A stretch of 64,000 nucleotides of DNA, from contig JABFSE010000004.1 in NCBI GenBank assembly GCA_013140765.1, positions 1 through 64,000 of the forward strand. The letters are read 5' to 3'. The stretch comes from Sulfuriferula sp. (GTDB taxonomy: Bacteria; Pseudomonadota; Gammaproteobacteria; Burkholderiales; Sulfuriferulaceae). This document shows, piece by piece, positions 7,692 through 16,241 of this stretch; the stretch's first letter is position 1; every line of letters starts with the position of its first letter. Below the pieces are notes generated by a model. The model was given only the letters and a program-made list of their open reading frames with translations. It did not search any database and was not told the DNA's origin. The position numbers and the translations under genes are program-made.

Positions 7692-10411
7692 GCTGCCCCC
7701 TGTTGACCTATCAACACCATACGTTTCAACTCAGGTACGCACGACCCGCATTCCGTGCCGCACTTCAATTCAGCTTGCAAAGCCGCCAAATCTGCCCCAG
7801 CCGCGATACTTGCCACAATTTGCGTTTCCGATATATTCAAACAGTTACACACGACGCGCCCACGGCTGGCAGTGCCTGTCGGCGGTGCGGATAACGGTGC
7901 TAACACCCAGCTTCGTAATGGTGCGATTTCTGCGCCTTCTGCCATCATTTCCTTGAGCCAGTCACGCGCCGCTATTTCGCCCGTCAAACGCACACCCACC
8001 ACCCGACCATCCTCAACCAGCACGCGCTTGGAAACGCCACGCTTAGGATCGTCATAACGCATAATGCTGGTTTCATCCTGCATATCCAGCAACGCGTCTA
8101 ACTGGTTCATCAGTTCAGTAGGCAACGGTGTCGCATTCGCGATACGCAATACCAACACAGGATTTTGTCGTCCATATAGCCCACAACTCGCGTAACCAAA
8201 TTGCTGTAATAATGGTTGAATACGCAACATCCGTGCCACCGCATTATCGCGACGCATCACCGCCATCTGCCAAGGCAATGGCATTGCCGCTACCTGCACA
8301 GCGGCGTGCTTTAATTCTGGTTGTTTAGACACAGGGTCGCGTGCATCCATAGTAAGCGCATTCACACCCAGCCCACTCATAAAGCGGCTACCCCAGTGCA
8401 TGGGCATGTAAACTTGCCCTATGCGCATGTCGTCACTCATTTCCACAGGCACAAGTAACTCGCCACGGCGACTTTTTACCCGCACCAAATCGCCAGTCTT
8501 CAAACTGCGTCGCGCCATATCGTCAGCGTGCATAGACAACACAGGTGACTCAACATGGCTAAATAGCCGCGCCACAACGCCAGTACGACTCATACCATGC
8601 CATTGGTCGCGCAATCGCCCCGTGTTCAAATGCAGCGGATAGCGTGCATCGATTACTTCAGCCGTCGGCAAATAACGCGCATTAGCGAACTTAGCCCGAC
8701 CATCCGCCGTAGGATAAATACCATCGGCATACAAACGTACTTTGCCCGTCGTCGCGCCCTCAGGGAACGGCCACTGTTGCGGCCCTTGCGCATCTAATAT
8801 GGCGTAAGACAAACCCGTAATATCTAAATCACGCCCACGCGTGGATGCCCTGTGTTCATTAAACACCTCTTCAACTTGCGTATATGGAAATAAATTCGCT
8901 GTCGATTTGCCTAAACGTGCGCCTAAACGGTGCGCGAAATCAGTGGCTATTTCCCAATCAGCACGGCTTTCACCTGCCGCACTGACCGCAGCACGTAAGT
9001 GTGTAATGCGCCGCTCGGAATTAGTATAAGTACATTCTTTTTCACCCCAAGCCGCCGCTGGTAAAAGCAAATCAGCATATTCCGCTGTCTCAGTGTAGGC
9101 ATTGACTTCTTGCACAATAACAAACTCAGCACGTTCTAATGCGGCGCGTACCATCGCCTGATTCGGTAATGATTGCGCAGGGTTAGTGCAGATTACCCAC
9201 AACGCTTTAATCTCGCCTGCCGCCGCCGCTTCAAACATCTCCAGTGCGGTTTTACCTGGCACCGCAGGCACGTCATCAACCCCCCATAACGCCGCCACTT
9301 CGGCACGGTGGGCGGGGTTAGCCATATCGCGGTGCGCAGATAACAGATTTGCCATACCGCCAACTTCACGCCCGCCCATTGCATTAGGTTGCCCCGTCAA
9401 TGAAAACGGACCCGCACCCTCACGGCCTATCTGCCCAGTCGCCAGATGCAAGTTAATCAACGCCGCGTTTTTATCCGTGCCATGGCTGGATTGATTCAAG
9501 CCTTGGCAATACATGGACAAACTGGCAGGCGATTGCCCAAACCAACGCGCCGCCGTCACAATATCCGCCGCAGGTACGCCGCACAAAGTTGCCACAGCCT
9601 CAGGTGAATACTCGCGCACGGTGGCACGTAAATCCTCAAAACCAGTCGTATGCGCGGCAATATAGGCAGGATCTATCATGTTTTCCCACAGCATGACATG
9701 CAACATAGCGTTAAATAACGCCACATCCGTACCTGGCAAAATAGGCAGATGCAAATCCGCCTCACGCGAGGTATCAGTACGCCGTGGGTCGATGACGATC
9801 ACTTTCAAATCAGGATTGGCTTTACGCGCATCTTCAATACGACGGTAAACAATAGGGTGAGCAAATGCCGTATTAGAGCCCGCTATCAGCAAGCATTGCG
9901 TCAATGCAATATCGTCATAACAAGCAGGTGGAGAGTCTGCGCCTAGCGTGGCTTTATAGCCCGACACCGCGCTCGACATACACACCCGAGAGTTAGTATC
10001 GATATTATTTGTGCCTATCAAACCTTTGGCTAATTTATTAAATGCGTAGTAATCCTCAGTTGAGAGCTGACCTGAAATATAAATACCCACCGCATCTGCA
10101 CCGTGCGCTTTAATCACGTCGGCGAACTTATCAGCAGCCTGATTCAGTGCATCATCCCAAGTCGTGCGCACACGTTCAACATCACGCGTGGCACGAATCT
10201 CAGGGTACAACGCCCGCGCCGCGCCCAGTTGATCGCTCGCTAAATGCAACGTTGCGCCTTTGGTACACAGCCGCCCAAAATTAGCAGGATGATTAGGGTC
10301 ACCGCGCACACTAGTCACGCGCTCGCCATCAGTAGTAATCAAGACACCGCAACCCACCCCACAATAAGGGCAGGCTGAGGCAATTTGAGTGGATGTAGGC
10401 TTAGTATTCAT
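7688..10411 (-). CDS. nasA: Assimilatory nitrate reductase catalytic subunit with C-terminal BFD-like domain
   Basis: A 907-residue molybdopterin enzyme reducing nitrate to nitrite in the cytoplasm. The N-terminal [4Fe-4S] ligands are CPYCGVGC (Cys14, 17, 21) plus a cysteine in GRLCTKG. The molybdopterin domains follow (SRVCMSSAVSGYKATLG with the probable Mo-ligand cysteine, GTNNIDTNSR; LHLNTGRLRDQWHGMSRTG near residue 600, a typical dinucleotide-binding region). The last ~60 residues carry CNCLN ... CGTECGSC, a BFD-like [2Fe-2S] domain seen in electron-accepting NasA forms. No signal peptide is present. It is the first gene of the operon. No Shine-Dalgarno sequence is visible before ATG. No nitrate transporter is next to it. 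Confidence 0.95.
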   Translation of the reverse strand: MNTKPTSTQIASACPYCGVGCGVLITTDGERVTSVRGDPNHPANFGRLCTKGATLHLASDQLGAARALYPEIRATRDVERVRTTWDDALNQAADKFADVIKAHGADAVGIYISGQLSTEDYYAFNKLAKGLIGTNNIDTNSRVCMSSAVSGYKATLGADSPPACYDDIALTQCLLIAGSNTAFAHPIVYRRIEDARKANPDLKVIVIDPRRTDTSREADLHLPILPGTDVALFNAMLHVMLWENMIDPAYIAAHTTGFEDLRATVREYSPEAVATLCGVPAADIVTAARWFGQSPASLSMYCQGLNQSSHGTDKNAALINLHLATGQIGREGAGPFSLTGQPNAMGGREVGGMANLLSAHRDMANPAHRAEVAALWGVDDVPAVPGKTALEMFEAAAAGEIKALWVICTNPAQSLPNQAMVRAALERAEFVIVQEVNAYTETAEYADLLLPAAAWGEKECTYTNSERRITHLRAAVSAAGESRADWEIATDFAHRLGARLGKSTANLFPYTQVEEVFNEHRASTRGRDLDITGLSYAILDAQGPQQWPFPEGATTGKVRLYADGIYPTADGRAKFANARYLPTAEVIDARYPLHLNTGRLRDQWHGMSRTGVVARLFSHVESPVLSMHADDMARRSLKTGDLVRVKSRRGELLVPVEMSDDMRIGQVYMPMHWGSRFMSGLGVNALTMDARDPVSKQPELKHAAVQVAAMPLPWQMAVMRRDNAVARMLRIQPLLQQFGYASCGLYGRQNPVLVLRIANATPLPTELMNQLDALLDMQDETSIMRYDDPKRGVSKRVLVEDGRVVGVRLTGEIAARDWLKEMMAEGAEIAPLRSWVLAPLSAPPTGTASRGRVVCNCLNISETQIVASIAAGADLAALQAELKCGTECGSCVPELKRMVLIGQQGAA

Positions 10412-10422
10412 AACATCATACT

Positions 10423-10440
10423 AAGCAAGCTACATGCCAG
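10423..10440 (-). promoter_or_regulatory. Sigma-54-type promoter for the nitrate operon
   Basis: On the minus strand the sequence reads CTGGCATGTAGCTTGCTT, which fits the RpoN consensus TGGCAC-N5-TTGC with GG and GC ten bases apart and one mismatch in the -24 box. The expected start of transcription, about 12 bases past the GC, falls only 2-3 bases before the nasA ATG. That would make the message nearly leaderless, which agrees with the missing Shine-Dalgarno sequence but leaves no leader for ANTAR control. Function in nitrogen control is inferred. Confidence 0.5.
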
Positions 10441-10553
10441 AAAAAATAATTAGTTAAATTTCAAATACTTAAAAAACAACCTTAGAGAAAATCAACCAAG
10501 GCAATCAAAACAAGCACTAAACGAGTGCATAACAGCCGATTTGCGCACCACGC

Positions 10554-10808
10554 TTAGGCGGCATGTTTATTGATGGCACTCACATTACCCCAACGCGCCA
10601 TATCATCAACCGCCACACCCACCCACCACAGCGACCCTACACTATCAAAATCTATGCCGCCCACGACATATTGACCATGCGCCAGTCGAATATTATCTGC
10701 GTAACATTCGGCATCGCTTAAACTGCGAAACACATGCCAAGACACCACATTATTTTCAGCGTCACGCGTAGGCATGGCACTGATTTGCGATAAAAATTGC
10801 GTGTTCAT
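10554..10808 (-). CDS. Hypothetical 84-residue protein upstream of nasA
   Basis: The start at 10808 (MNTQFLSQISAMPTRDA) is favoured because a GGGAG ribosome site lies before it; the ORF-track start is five codons earlier. The protein is soluble with no signal peptide or known motif that I recognise; aromatic stretches (GSLWWVGVAVDDMARWG) suggest a small folded domain. It reads in the same direction as the nitrate operon but the 142-base gap and the sigma-54-like motif between them suggest separate transcription. A short stem-loop (GCACT/AGTGC) follows its stop, possibly a weak terminator. Function unknown. Confidence 0.55.
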   Translation of the reverse strand: MNTQFLSQISAMPTRDAENNVVSWHVFRSLSDAECYADNIRLAHGQYVVGGIDFDSVGSLWWVGVAVDDMARWGNVSAINKHAA

Positions 10809-10882
10809 GATAACTACTCCCATTTATACTAGATTATTTATTCTAGGTGATGATGGGCGTATCCGCCATACTTAAAACACGC

Positions 10883-11443
10883 TCAGTAATAAGATGCCGA
10901 TTTATCATAACGCTCATCTTGCTGACGATTAGCCAGCCCCACATTCACGCTAACATCGACATATTTACCAGGGTCTTGTGGCATTACGGCATTCAATGTG
11001 CGCCCTTGATAACGATAAACAACGTTATAGCCCGTGACAATCTGACGATAATTGTCATGATTAGTACAATGCTCAACTTGGCGCGGCTGATTGTAACCAT
11101 AGCCACCTTGATTATTGCCTATTTTATCCCCGACCATCGCCCCCGTTACCGCGCCCACCGCAGCTGCCGCTGTGCGCCCATTACCACCGCCCACAGTATT
11201 GCCCAACAAGCCGCCGACCAAGCCGCCCAAAATCGCGCCGCCATAATTGTGATCCACATTATTCGCGCTGGGGCTGCTCACCGTTTCTGTCCAGCACTCA
11301 CGACGCGGCTCGTTAATTTGTTGATAAATAGGCGTGCTCGACACCACTTGCGCCTTATCATTAAAACTGGCTTGATTATCAGCCCAAGCCGCTTGCGTCA
11401 CACCTATCACCATTAACGCACTGGTTAAAATCAATTTATCCAT
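10883..11443 (-). CDS. Glycine-zipper 2TM-domain envelope protein
   Basis: From the start MDKLILTSALMVIGVTQAAWA (signal peptide) this is a 186-residue exported protein. A glycine-zipper segment is evident at about residues 65-105 (GGAILGGLVGGLLGNTVGGGNGRTAAAAVGAVTGAMVGDKIG), followed by a C-terminal part with tyrosines and two cysteines. This is the pattern of Rickettsia 17-kDa-like / SlyB-like envelope proteins, which sit in or near the outer membrane. There is no lipobox cysteine after the signal peptide. It follows the small secreted Arg/Asn-rich gene on the same strand with a 27-base gap, suggesting an operon. Role: envelope integrity or stress, inferred from family. Confidence 0.75.
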   Translation of the reverse strand: MDKLILTSALMVIGVTQAAWADNQASFNDKAQVVSSTPIYQQINEPRRECWTETVSSPSANNVDHNYGGAILGGLVGGLLGNTVGGGNGRTAAAAVGAVTGAMVGDKIGNNQGGYGYNQPRQVEHCTNHDNYRQIVTGYNVVYRYQGRTLNAVMPQDPGKYVDVSVNVGLANRQQDERYDKSASYY

Positions 11444-11470
11444 TTTAGTCACACTCCAATTCATGCAGAT

Positions 11471-11737
11471 TTAATTGCGTCCACGCCGACCGAAACCGCC
11501 TTGGCGATCCATTTGTTGCTGGCGACGCTCAAAGCCATAACCAAAACCCTCATTGCGCTGATAAGCAGGTGCAGGCGCAACATCGTTACGTGGGCGTTGT
11601 TCATTGCCCGCATCCGTATTTTGCACATCACGCCCAGCGTTAAAATTATTTGTGCGCAAGTCACGCCCTTGCTCCGCCCAACTCGGCGCAGTGCAGAGCA
11701 CTATTAACAAGCCAACAAATAATTTAATGTAAGTCAT
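11471..11737 (-). CDS. Small secreted Arg/Asn/Gln/Gly-rich protein
   Basis: An 88-residue protein with a clear signal peptide (MTYIKLFVGLLIVLCTAPSWA) and a mature part rich in Arg, Asn, Gln and Gly (GFGYGFERRQQQMDRQGGFGRRGRN at the end) that is probably disordered. The AAAGG before its ATG and close spacing to the glycine-zipper gene support a two-gene operon. I recognise no family. Its basic, low-complexity nature could suit binding to the cell surface, extracellular polymers or nucleic acid, but this is speculation. Confidence 0.6.
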   Translation of the reverse strand: MTYIKLFVGLLIVLCTAPSWAEQGRDLRTNNFNAGRDVQNTDAGNEQRPRNDVAPAPAYQRNEGFGYGFERRQQQMDRQGGFGRRGRN

Positions 11738-11838
11738 GGTTTAACCTTTCTTAGGGGCAACACTTGCACCCACATCTGCATCATGAACTGCATCTGCTAC
11801 TGAAGCATTTCCAAAATAAATAAAACTGTAACAAGGTG

Positions 11839-12318
11839 TTACGCTGCTAACCAATGCCCTGATTTGCCGCCCGACTTCTCATGCAGGTGTATCGCCTCCA
11901 TTTGCATCCCTCTATCTACCGCTTTGCACATATCATAAATAGTGAGCAAGCCCACGTTCAATGCAGTGAGCGCTTCCATTTCCACCCCTGTTTTACCTAC
12001 CGTTTCAACGCTGACCTCAGCATCAATCGCCGACAGTATCTCATTCACCGCGAACACCACATTAACGCGCGTCAACGCTAATGGGTGACATAATGGAATT
12101 AAATCCGCCGTGCGTTTCGAGGCTTGTATCGCCGCGATACGCGCCACGCCCAATACGTCGCCTTTTTTAGCCGAACCTTGTTGTATCATGCGTAAAGTCG
12201 CGGGTAGCATGACTATGCGCCCACGCGCGACTGCAATACGTTTGGTATCTGCTTTATCGCCGACACCGACCATTTGCGCATTGCCTTGTTGGTCAAAATG
12301 TGTAAAGTCTTGCATCAA
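11839..12318 (-). CDS. moaC: Cyclic pyranopterin monophosphate synthase
   Basis: A 159-residue enzyme of normal length for MoaC, which forms cyclic pyranopterin monophosphate in molybdenum-cofactor synthesis, together with MoaA. Family signatures are present: [15 protein letters not shown] (about residues 72-87) and [30 protein letters not shown] with the conserved K.D pair near residue 125-130. GGAG precedes the ATG. The molybdenum cofactor it makes is needed by the nearby nasA. It is transcribed divergently from bepA with a 34-base spacing. Confidence 0.95.
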   Translation of the reverse strand: MMQDFTHFDQQGNAQMVGVGDKADTKRIAVARGRIVMLPATLRMIQQGSAKKGDVLGVARIAAIQASKRTADLIPLCHPLALTRVNVVFAVNEILSAIDAEVSVETVGKTGVEMEALTALNVGLLTIYDMCKAVDRGMQMEAIHLHEKSGGKSGHWLAA

Positions 12319-12352
12319 TGGAACTCCAAATAATCACGCATCTCAAATACGC

Positions 12353-13780
12353 ATGAAATTTATTACATTATTACTCATCACCAGCCTAATTACGCAATCC
12401 GTCATTGCCAGCGAGCTACCTGACTTGGGCGACGTATCGCAAAACAGCTTTTCCGCCAGCGACGAAGCGCGTGTCGGTAACGAGATTATGCGTGAAATCT
12501 ACACCGACCCGCAATTTTATGACGACCCTGAGCTCACCGATTACCTCAACAACCTCGGCGCACGCCTAGTCGCCGCGAGTGATGCACCACAGCAATCCTT
12601 CAGCTTTTTCATGCTCAAAGACAACACCCTGAATGCGTTCGCCTTGCCTGGTGGTTATATAGGCGTACACACAGGGCTAATTGAGGCCGCACAAAATGAA
12701 TCCGAACTTGCGGGCGTACTTGGGCACGAAATCGCTCACGTCACCCAACACCATTTGGCACGCATGATAGACAGCCAAAGCAATGGCATTCTGCCGTCAT
12801 TAGCCGTCTTAGCACTCGCCATTTTAGTCGCTAAATCCAACCCCCAAGTAGCAGGCGGCACTATCGCTGCGGCTCAAGCGGCGAGCATACAAAAACAGCT
12901 TAATTTCAGCCGCGATAACGAGCGTGAAGCTGACCGTATCGGCATCAAAACCATGGCAGCGGCAGGTTTTGACCCCAATGCCATGGCGAGCTTTTTTGAA
13001 CGCTTACAAAAATACGGTCGCATCTATGAAAACAACGCACCCGCTTATCTACGCACCCACCCGCTCACCACTGAGCGCATCGCCGACATGCAAAACCGCG
13101 CCGCCAATTTCACCAGCAAACAAGTTACCGACAGCCTTGCATTTCAGCTTTTACGAACCAAGCTACACGTTTTGAATTTACGTCCAGATCTCGCCGTTAT
13201 TGAATATCAAAGCGCATCCAAAGACCCGCACTATGCCAATTTAACCTCTATTTTATACGGTTTAACGCTCGCTCTATCACAAAATCGCCAATTCAGTCAG
13301 GCCGAGATTAGCTACCAACAACTAAGTAAATTCGCCAGCCCCATCATCGACCTGCTAGGGGCTGACATCGCGCAAAAATCAGGCGACATCAAACTAGCAC
13401 TACAACGCTACCGTCAAGCACGTGTACGCTATCCCCACTATCGACCACTCACTTACAGCTATGCCGATGCGCTAATTATCACTGGCTTAAACAACGATGC
13501 CGTTACCCTGCTCACCGACCTAACCCGCACCTATCCAGACGATGCCAAGCTATACCAACTGCAAGCTCGCGTGTACGCGCAACAAGGCAAAGACTTCTTA
13601 CGCCATTACGCATTAGCTGAATTTTATGCCAGACAAGGTAGCCTCACTGCCGCCATCGAGCAACTACAAATCGCGCTCAAAACCCGCGATGGCGACTTTT
13701 ATCAAACGTCCATTGCCGATGCCCGCTTAAAGCAACTCATTGCACAAAACAAGGCATTACTTGCTCAACAACAGAAATAG
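12353..13780 (+). CDS. bepA: Periplasmic M48 metalloprotease with TPR domain (BepA/YfgC-like)
   Basis: The true start is the ATG at 12353 (MKFITLLLITSLITQSVIA, a signal peptide); the longer ORF runs antisense through moaC. The resulting 475-residue protein has the zinc motif HEIAHVTQHH (about residue 125) and a downstream glutamate in DNEREADRIG typical of M48 peptidases. The C-terminal half is a run of TPR-like helices. E. coli BepA degrades and assists misfolded outer-membrane proteins such as LptD. A good stem-loop terminator follows. Length matches the family (about 480 residues). Confidence 0.9.
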   Translation: MKFITLLLITSLITQSVIASELPDLGDVSQNSFSASDEARVGNEIMREIYTDPQFYDDPELTDYLNNLGARLVAASDAPQQSFSFFMLKDNTLNAFALPGGYIGVHTGLIEAAQNESELAGVLGHEIAHVTQHHLARMIDSQSNGILPSLAVLALAILVAKSNPQVAGGTIAAAQAASIQKQLNFSRDNEREADRIGIKTMAAAGFDPNAMASFFERLQKYGRIYENNAPAYLRTHPLTTERIADMQNRAANFTSKQVTDSLAFQLLRTKLHVLNLRPDLAVIEYQSASKDPHYANLTSILYGLTLALSQNRQFSQAEISYQQLSKFASPIIDLLGADIAQKSGDIKLALQRYRQARVRYPHYRPLTYSYADALIITGLNNDAVTLLTDLTRTYPDDAKLYQLQARVYAQQGKDFLRHYALAEFYARQGSLTAAIEQLQIALKTRDGDFYQTSIADARLKQLIAQNKALLAQQQK

Positions 13781-13838
13781 CCCCACTTTTCGCTTATTAA
13801 CACTTAGTACAAATATACTTAAATATCGCTTTTCACTC

Positions 13839-13876
13839 AAAAAGCCGTTTTCAGCTATTGGATTCGGCTTTTTTTT
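13839..13876 (+). terminator. Rho-independent terminator after bepA
   Basis: AAAAAGCCG and CGGCTTTTTTTT form a stem around a 17-base loop and end in an eight-T run. It separates bepA from the sox cluster and, having an A run on the other side, could also work on the opposite strand. Confidence 0.7.
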
Positions 13877-13948
13877 GCATTATGCTTACTAAATCCTAAA
13901 CGGATAAAAGCATACATTAGATTCGCACCCATAAGTCAGGAGGATGAC

Positions 13949-14320
13949 ATGCGTTCACACGCAACTTTATCAAAATTAGTCGTCGGTTTAATTGGCGCAC
14001 TCGGCATCATCAGCGTTGCATCTGCCGCTGATGTGGCCAAACCTGAATTAACAGGCAAGCAACTCGCTTACGATCGTTCTATGGGTAACTGTTTAGCATG
14101 TCACGCCATGCCTACCCAAACCGATGCAGAATCGCCAGGCACTATCGGGCCACCGTTAATCGCAATGAAAGCACGCTATCCAGACAAAGCTAAATTACGC
14201 GCCCAAATCTGGAATTCGTTAGATACCAACCCTAACACAGCCATGCCACCGTTTGGCAAAAACAAAATCCTGACCGAAGCCGAAATCGACCGAGTCACTG
14301 ATTTCATCTACGGTCTTTAA
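13949..14320 (+). CDS. soxX: Sulfur-oxidising c-type cytochrome SoxX
   Basis: A 123-residue periplasmic cytochrome with a signal peptide (about residues 1-27, ending SVASA) and one haem-binding site CLACH at about residue 49. A later MPPFG segment may give the distal methionine ligand. SoxX pairs with SoxA to attach thiosulfate to the carrier SoxYZ. An AGGAGG ribosome site lies seven bases before the ATG. It starts the soxXYZA operon; the gap to soxY is 37 bases. Confidence 0.93.
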   Translation: MRSHATLSKLVVGLIGALGIISVASAADVAKPELTGKQLAYDRSMGNCLACHAMPTQTDAESPGTIGPPLIAMKARYPDKAKLRAQIWNSLDTNPNTAMPPFGKNKILTEAEIDRVTDFIYGL

Positions 14321-14357
14321 TTCAACTCACCAAGCAAGTATCACCTAGGAGAAACGC

Positions 14358-14819
14358 ATGAACATGTTACGCCGTAATATATTGAAAGGTGCTAGTGCTG
14401 CTGGCACATTGGCTATTGCCGCTGGTTTATTTGGCACAGGCAACGCTTTTGCCGCTTACAACACCGCCGCATTTGGCGCAAAAAGTGTTGCTGACGCACT
14501 AAAAGGTATGGGTGCTGCTACCCCAACTGACAGCAAAGACATTGCTATTAAAGCACCCGACATCGCTGAAAATGGCGCAGTTGTGCCAGTTGAAGTCACC
14601 AGCAAAATCGCAGGCACAACAAGCATTGCTATTTTGGCCGAAAAAAATCCTAACCCATTAGTTGCCAGCTTCAAATTAGAAAATGGTGCAGAGCCTTACA
14701 TCTCTACCCGTATTAAAATGGGTCAAACAGCCATGATACGTGCTGTTGTAACCGCAGGTGGCAAAACCTACACCACGGCTAAAGAAGTTAAAGTCACTAT
14801 CGGTGGTTGTGGCGGTTAA
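14358..14819 (+). CDS. soxY: Sulfur carrier subunit SoxY
   Basis: A 153-residue protein with a twin-arginine-type signal (MLRRNILKGASAAGTLAIAAG) and the hallmark C-terminal swinging arm ending GGCGG, whose cysteine carries the sulfur substrate during thiosulfate oxidation. It works as a heterodimer with SoxZ in the periplasm; SoxZ lacks a signal and is exported together with SoxY by the Tat route. AGGAG precedes the start. Order soxX-Y-Z-A is the common betaproteobacterial arrangement. Confidence 0.96.
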   Translation: MNMLRRNILKGASAAGTLAIAAGLFGTGNAFAAYNTAAFGAKSVADALKGMGAATPTDSKDIAIKAPDIAENGAVVPVEVTSKIAGTTSIAILAEKNPNPLVASFKLENGAEPYISTRIKMGQTAMIRAVVTAGGKTYTTAKEVKVTIGGCGG

Positions 14820-14867
14820 TCGTCAACTTCACCTTACACATTCACGTATTTACTTAAAGGAATTACC

Positions 14868-15182
14868 ATGGCAGAACCAATGAAAATCCGCGCCACGATG
14901 GCAGGTGATGTTGCTGATATTAAAGTGCTTATGAATCACCCTATGGAAACGGGTCAACGCAAAGACGCTAAAACAGGTCAATTGATACCTGCACACCACA
15001 TCACCGAAGTCAGCGCAACCTTAAACGGCAAAACCGTGATGGAAGCCGAGTGGAGTGGTGCTATTTCTAAAAACCCATACTTAGGTTTCAAGGTTAAAGG
15101 TGCTAAAGCAGGCGATAAAGTAACGGTAAGCTGGAAAGACAACAAAGGCGAAACCAATACTGCCGATGCGGTTGTTGCATAA
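14868..15182 (+). CDS. soxZ: Sulfur carrier subunit SoxZ
   Basis: A 104-residue immunoglobulin-like-fold protein without a signal peptide (MAEPMKIRATMAGDVADIKVLMNHPMETGQRKD). The motif NHPMETG is typical of SoxZ. It forms the scaffold partner of SoxY and is carried across the membrane with it. An AAAGGA ribosome site lies close to the ATG. Spacing to soxY (48 bases) and soxA (64 bases) fits one operon. Confidence 0.96.
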   Translation: MAEPMKIRATMAGDVADIKVLMNHPMETGQRKDAKTGQLIPAHHITEVSATLNGKTVMEAEWSGAISKNPYLGFKVKGAKAGDKVTVSWKDNKGETNTADAVVA

Positions 15183-15246
15183 ATTAACGCTACTTAACAA
15201 AACTAGGCGTGTTGTAAACAATACGCCTCATTACAAGGAGGACAGC

Positions 15247-16077
15247 ATGAAGAAAACGCTGCTAGCATTAGTTGCAACCAGCCTGACGTTAGGCGCAGTT
15301 GTTGCAAATGCAACCCCAGAGCAAGATCGTAAAGATTTAGTTAAACTTTATACCAGCAAATATCCTGATATTAAATTGAACCAATATGTCTATGGTGCGC
15401 TCGCTTTTGACAAAGATTCAATGGCGCAATACACCAGCATTATGGATTTCCCGCCATTTGGTGAAGCCATAGAGCAAGGTCAAAAAATGTGGGAAACCCC
15501 ATTCAAAAATGGCAAAACCTACGCAAGCTGTTTTCCTAACAGCGGTAAGAACGTGGCAGGCAACTACCCGTACTTTGATGACAAAGCCAATAAAGTAGTG
15601 ACATTTGAACAAGCAATCAACGAATGTCGCGTTGCTAATGGCGAAGAAGCTTACAAAGAAGGCGATGCAGCAACAATGGGTAAAGTCACCGCATTTGGTC
15701 GCACTTTATCTGATGGCATGAAAATGAATATCAAAGTCAAAGGTGCGGCCGCAGAAGCAGCCTACGACGCAGGTAAACATCATTTTTACGCCCGTCGTGG
15801 TCAATTTGGTTTCTCATGCGCAAGCTGTCACGTTGACAACGCAGGTAACCGCATCCGCTCCGAAGTCCTCTCACCAGCGATAGGTCAAGCAACACATTGG
15901 CCTGTATTCCGTGGTGGTGACAATTTGGTGACTTTGCAAACACGTTACGTGGGTTGCAACCGCTTAGTTCGCGCAGAACCATTCAAAGTGGGTAGTGCTG
16001 AATATAACAATCTGGAATATTTCCATTCCTACATCAGCAATGGCTTACCGATGCACGCATCAGTATTCCGCAAATAA
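15247..16077 (+). CDS. soxA: Sulfur-oxidising cytochrome SoxA, single-haem form
   Basis: I place the start at 15247 (AAGGAGG six bases upstream); the track ORF starts too early. The 276-residue protein has a signal peptide (to about residue 22). Only one haem site, CASCH (191-195), is present; the first site of dihaem SoxA is replaced by ASCFPNSG (Cys94), which may form a disulfide with Cys127. Cys237 in VGCNR fits the cysteine-persulfide haem ligand that is central to catalysis. With SoxX it forms the SoxAX enzyme that joins thiosulfate to SoxY. Confidence 0.94.
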   Translation: MKKTLLALVATSLTLGAVVANATPEQDRKDLVKLYTSKYPDIKLNQYVYGALAFDKDSMAQYTSIMDFPPFGEAIEQGQKMWETPFKNGKTYASCFPNSGKNVAGNYPYFDDKANKVVTFEQAINECRVANGEEAYKEGDAATMGKVTAFGRTLSDGMKMNIKVKGAAAEAAYDAGKHHFYARRGQFGFSCASCHVDNAGNRIRSEVLSPAIGQATHWPVFRGGDNLVTLQTRYVGCNRLVRAEPFKVGSAEYNNLEYFHSYISNGLPMHASVFRK

Positions 16078-16101
16078 ACTGCCATAAGCAATTTATGATA
16101 C

Positions 16102-16132
16102 AAAAACGGCGAGGCAACCCCTCGCCGTTTTT
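16102..16132 (+). terminator. Terminator between soxA and soxB
   Basis: AAAAACGGCGAGG pairs with CCTCGCCGTTTTTT around a short loop, a strong stem with a T tract. It suggests that soxB is either a separate unit or reached by partial read-through. Confidence 0.85.
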
Positions 16133-16241
16133 TATACCCCAGACGATGGGTTATTCATACCATTTACATTCATCACATAGCGACTAGAATCCATATTTAT
16201 AATAAAAATAATTTTTATCCTTTTTACTGGAGTATTAAAGC

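Noticed and set aside
10412-10553. Possible ANTAR-type leader hairpins before nasA
   Set aside because: One short stem (GCACT/AGTGC) exists but its loop is five bases and no paired hexaloop hairpins occur; it is better read as a weak terminator for the upstream gene.
10847-11416. 189-residue plus-strand ORF
   Set aside because: It is antisense to the glycine-zipper gene, which has a signal peptide and family pattern.
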